From contig NZ_JACHCL010000001.1 in the NCBI RefSeq assembly GCF_014200725.1, positions 1,922,001 to 1,986,000 on the forward strand: DNA of 64,000 nt, in the 5' to 3' direction. The notes under the pieces are model-generated. The model was not told the origin of the DNA, ran no database searches, and saw nothing but the letters and a program-made list of their open reading frames with translations. This DNA is from Janthinobacterium silvisoli. GTDB taxonomy: Bacteria; Pseudomonadota; Gammaproteobacteria; Burkholderiales; Burkholderiaceae_D. How positions within the stretch are numbered: position 1 is the first letter of the stretch; each line of letters opens with the position of its first letter. The position numbers were made by a program, and so were the translations under genes. Positions 62,153 to 64,000 of the stretch are shown here, piece by piece.

Positions 62153-62728
62153 TTACTTCTGCGCCGCATCGAGCGCCAGATTCAGTTCCAGCACATTCAC
62201 TCGCGGTTCGCCAAAAAAGCCGATATACGCGGTTTTCTGTAGCTTGGCGATGGTGTTTTCCACCTGCGCCAGGTGCAGGCCGCGCACGCGGGCCACGCGG
62301 CGCGCCTGGTACACGGCGGCGGCCAGGCTGATTTCAGGGTCCAGGCCACTGCCCGAGGCCGTCACCAGGTCGACCGGAATGGCGGTGGTATTGTCAGGAT
62401 CGGCTTCTTTCAGGGCAGCGATGCGTCCCTTGACGGCGTCCACCAGGGCTGGATTACTCGGCCCCAGGTTGGAGCCGCCCGAGCCGGCGCCGTTGTTTGC
62501 CATCGGCGAGGTAGCCGATGGACGGCCCCAGAAGTACTTGGGCGAGGTGAAGGACTGGCCGATCAGGGTCGAGCCGACCGGCTTGCCATCGCGCTCGATG
62601 ATGCTGCCGTCGACTTCGTGGCTGAAGGCCAGCTTGCCAATGCCAGTGGTGGCGAGAGGATAAATCACGCCGCAAATCACGGTCAGCGCGGCGAACAGGA
62701 CGACTGCGGGGCGAACGATAGTGCTCAT
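62153..62728 (-). CDS. kdpC: Potassium-transporting ATPase KdpC subunit
   Basis: The 191-residue protein has one N-terminal membrane helix (RPAVVLFAALTVICGVIYPL) and the periplasmic KdpC domain: GSTLIGQSFTSPKYFWGRPSAT, GSGGSNLGPSNPALVDAV and PVDLVTASGSGLDPEIS. It acts as an assembly and affinity factor of the KdpFABC pump. It follows kdpB by 10 bp. Confidence 0.96.
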   Translation of the reverse strand: MSTIVRPAVVLFAALTVICGVIYPLATTGIGKLAFSHEVDGSIIERDGKPVGSTLIGQSFTSPKYFWGRPSATSPMANNGAGSGGSNLGPSNPALVDAVKGRIAALKEADPDNTTAIPVDLVTASGSGLDPEISLAAAVYQARRVARVRGLHLAQVENTIAKLQKTAYIGFFGEPRVNVLELNLALDAAQK

Positions 62729-62738
62729 GATATTACCT

Positions 62739-64000
62739 TTAAACGAAATTGAGGGCGGACAAAATCATGTCGATCAGCTTGATGCCGATAAAGGGCAGGA
62801 TGATGCCGCCCACGCCATACACCAGCAGGTTGCGGCGCAACAGGCTGGCCGCGCCGATAGCGCGGTACTGCACGCCCTTCAATGCCAGTGGTATCAGCAC
62901 GACGATGATCAGCGCATTGAAGATCACGGCCGACATGATGGCCGACGAGGGGCTGGCCAGGTGCATGATGTCGAGCGCCTTCAGTTGTGGATACGTGCCC
63001 ACGAAAGCGGCCGGGATAATGGCGAAGTACTTGGCGATATCGTTCGAAATCGAGAACGTCGTCAATGAACCGCGCGTCATCAGCATCTGCTTGCCGATTT
63101 CAACGATTTCCAGCAGCTTGGTCGGATTCGAATCGAGGTCGACCATATTGCCTGCCTCTTTCGCTGCCTGCGTGCCCGAGTTCATGGCCACGGCTACGTC
63201 GGCCTGGGCCAGCGCAGGCGCATCGTTGGTGCCGTCGCCCGTCATCGCCACCAGACGGCCTTCGGACTGGTAGCTGCGTATCAGTTTCAGCTTGTCTTCC
63301 GGCGTGGCTTCGGCCAGGAAATCATCCACACCCGCTTCAGCGGCGATGGCGGCGGCCGTCAGCTTGTTGTCACCGGTGATCATGACCGTCTTGATGCCCA
63401 TGCGGCGCAATTCGGCAAAGCGCTCCTTGATGCCGCCCTTGACGATATCCTTCAGTTCCACGGCGCCCATGATGCGGCCATCATCGACCACCACCAGCGG
63501 CGTGCTGCCACGTCGCGAGATGTCATCGACGGCGCGCGCCACTTCTTCCGGATACGGCTGGCCCAGCGCTTCCACATACTTGCGCACGGAATCGGCCGCA
63601 CCCTTGCGCACTTCGCGCACGGTGTGTTCATCGGCGCCAGGAATATCGACGCCGCTCATGCGGGTCTGCGCCGTGAATGGCACGAAGGTGGCGTGCAGGC
63701 TGGCCATTTCGCGTTCGCGGATATTGAAACGCTGCTTGGCCAGCACCACGATGCTGCGCCCTTCCGGCGTTTCATCGGCCAAGGACGCCAATTGCGCCGC
63801 ATCGGCCAGTTGCTGTTCCGTCACGCCCGGTGCAGGCACGAAGTTCGATGCCTGGCGGTTGCCCAGGGTGATGGTGCCAGTTTTATCGAGCAGCAGCACG
63901 TCCACGTCGCCAGCTGCTTCCACCGCACGGCCGGAAGTGGCGATCACATTGGCTTGCATCATGCGGCTCATGCCGGCCACGCCAATCGCCGACAGCAGGC
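62739..64000 (-). CDS. kdpB: Potassium-transporting ATPase KdpB subunit, N-terminus beyond window
   Basis: The visible 419 residues are the C-terminal part of the P-type ATPase subunit that powers potassium uptake. The phosphorylation motif [15 protein letters not shown] is near the window edge; [32 protein letters not shown] and [26 protein letters not shown] form the nucleotide and hinge regions, followed by three to four C-terminal membrane helices. The frame stays open to the last base. kdpA should lie beyond. Confidence 0.96.
   Translation of the reverse strand, partial: LLSAIGVAGMSRMMQANVIATSGRAVEAAGDVDVLLLDKTGTITLGNRQASNFVPAPGVTEQQLADAAQLASLADETPEGRSIVVLAKQRFNIREREMASLHATFVPFTAQTRMSGVDIPGADEHTVREVRKGAADSVRKYVEALGQPYPEEVARAVDDISRRGSTPLVVVDDGRIMGAVELKDIVKGGIKERFAELRRMGIKTVMITGDNKLTAAAIAAEAGVDDFLAEATPEDKLKLIRSYQSEGRLVAMTGDGTNDAPALAQADVAVAMNSGTQAAKEAGNMVDLDSNPTKLLEIVEIGKQMLMTRGSLTTFSISNDIAKYFAIIPAAFVGTYPQLKALDIMHLASPSSAIMSAVIFNALIIVVLIPLALKGVQYRAIGAASLLRRNLLVYGVGGIILPFIGIKLIDMILSALNFV

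Overview
The window looks like a chromosomal segment of a betaproteobacterium of the Burkholderiales, most likely Oxalobacteraceae and Janthinobacterium-like. The reasons are the high GC content, the dense short-spaced operons, the alanine/lysine-rich histone H1-like and SWIB proteins typical of that group, and housekeeping gene order (accB-accC-prmA, mpl next to a TlpA-like thioredoxin, proS-transglycosylase opposite rppH). This assignment is from recognition of families, not from a database search. No tRNA, rRNA, CRISPR array, transposase or phage gene was seen. The window ends inside a gene on both sides.

Layout. 1-4186 (minus): mpl, yqiA, ubiC and an RNB-family ribonuclease in one tight unit. 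4291-11294 (plus): a conserved unknown, a TlpA-like thioredoxin, aroQ, accB, accC, prmA, a zinc-ribbon membrane protein and a PfkB kinase. 11364-13219 (minus): YggT and a 413-residue histone H1-like repeat protein, preceded by 1.2 kb without a convincing gene that may hold a small RNA or attenuated leader. 14456-19412 (minus): nrdA, nrdB and a truncated nrdB copy, with tandem NrdR boxes over a good promoter. 19808-22652 (minus): ampD, a PilR-like sigma-54 activator without receiver domain, a PP0621-type protein and a cytochrome c assembly protein. 22913-24303 (plus): an OhrR/MarR-type repressor and a secreted hydrolase separated by two perfect palindromes. 24390-32779 (minus): an orphan substrate-binding protein, macAB, and an iron-linked set (DUF3325, PepSY, DUF3649, FecR, FecI). 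33025-40131: ffh, SWIB protein, transglycosylase, proS, rppH and mqo. 40620-49282: DUF1841, a three-gene reductase/membrane operon, two cytochromes c, MoxR-GNAT-VWA, a proton antiporter and ybdK. 49555-53456 (plus): a single-gene FecI-FecR fusion followed by its TonB-dependent receptor. 53458-58452: a lyase/amidotransferase pair, a dapA-like operon with a degenerate ParA-like protein, and a TorF-type porin. 58579-64000 (minus): kdpBCDE for potassium uptake.

How it works together. Two iron-starvation cell-surface signalling loci carry the same Fur-like operator (TGAGAAT-N-ATTCTTA). The first has separate FecI and FecR and inner-membrane reductase-like genes but no receptor. The second fuses sigma and anti-sigma factor into one membrane protein and has a receptor with the signalling (STN) domain. 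Deoxynucleotide supply is under apparent NrdR control.

The strongest unusual observations are the nrdB copy (five synonymous differences in 470 bp, but loss of a metal ligand and of the whole N-terminal half), the sigma/anti-sigma fusion, the receiver-less PilR without PilS, the palindromes at the OhrR-type locus, and the candidate small RNA upstream of the H1 gene. I did not find a clearly new multi-gene defence or metabolic system.
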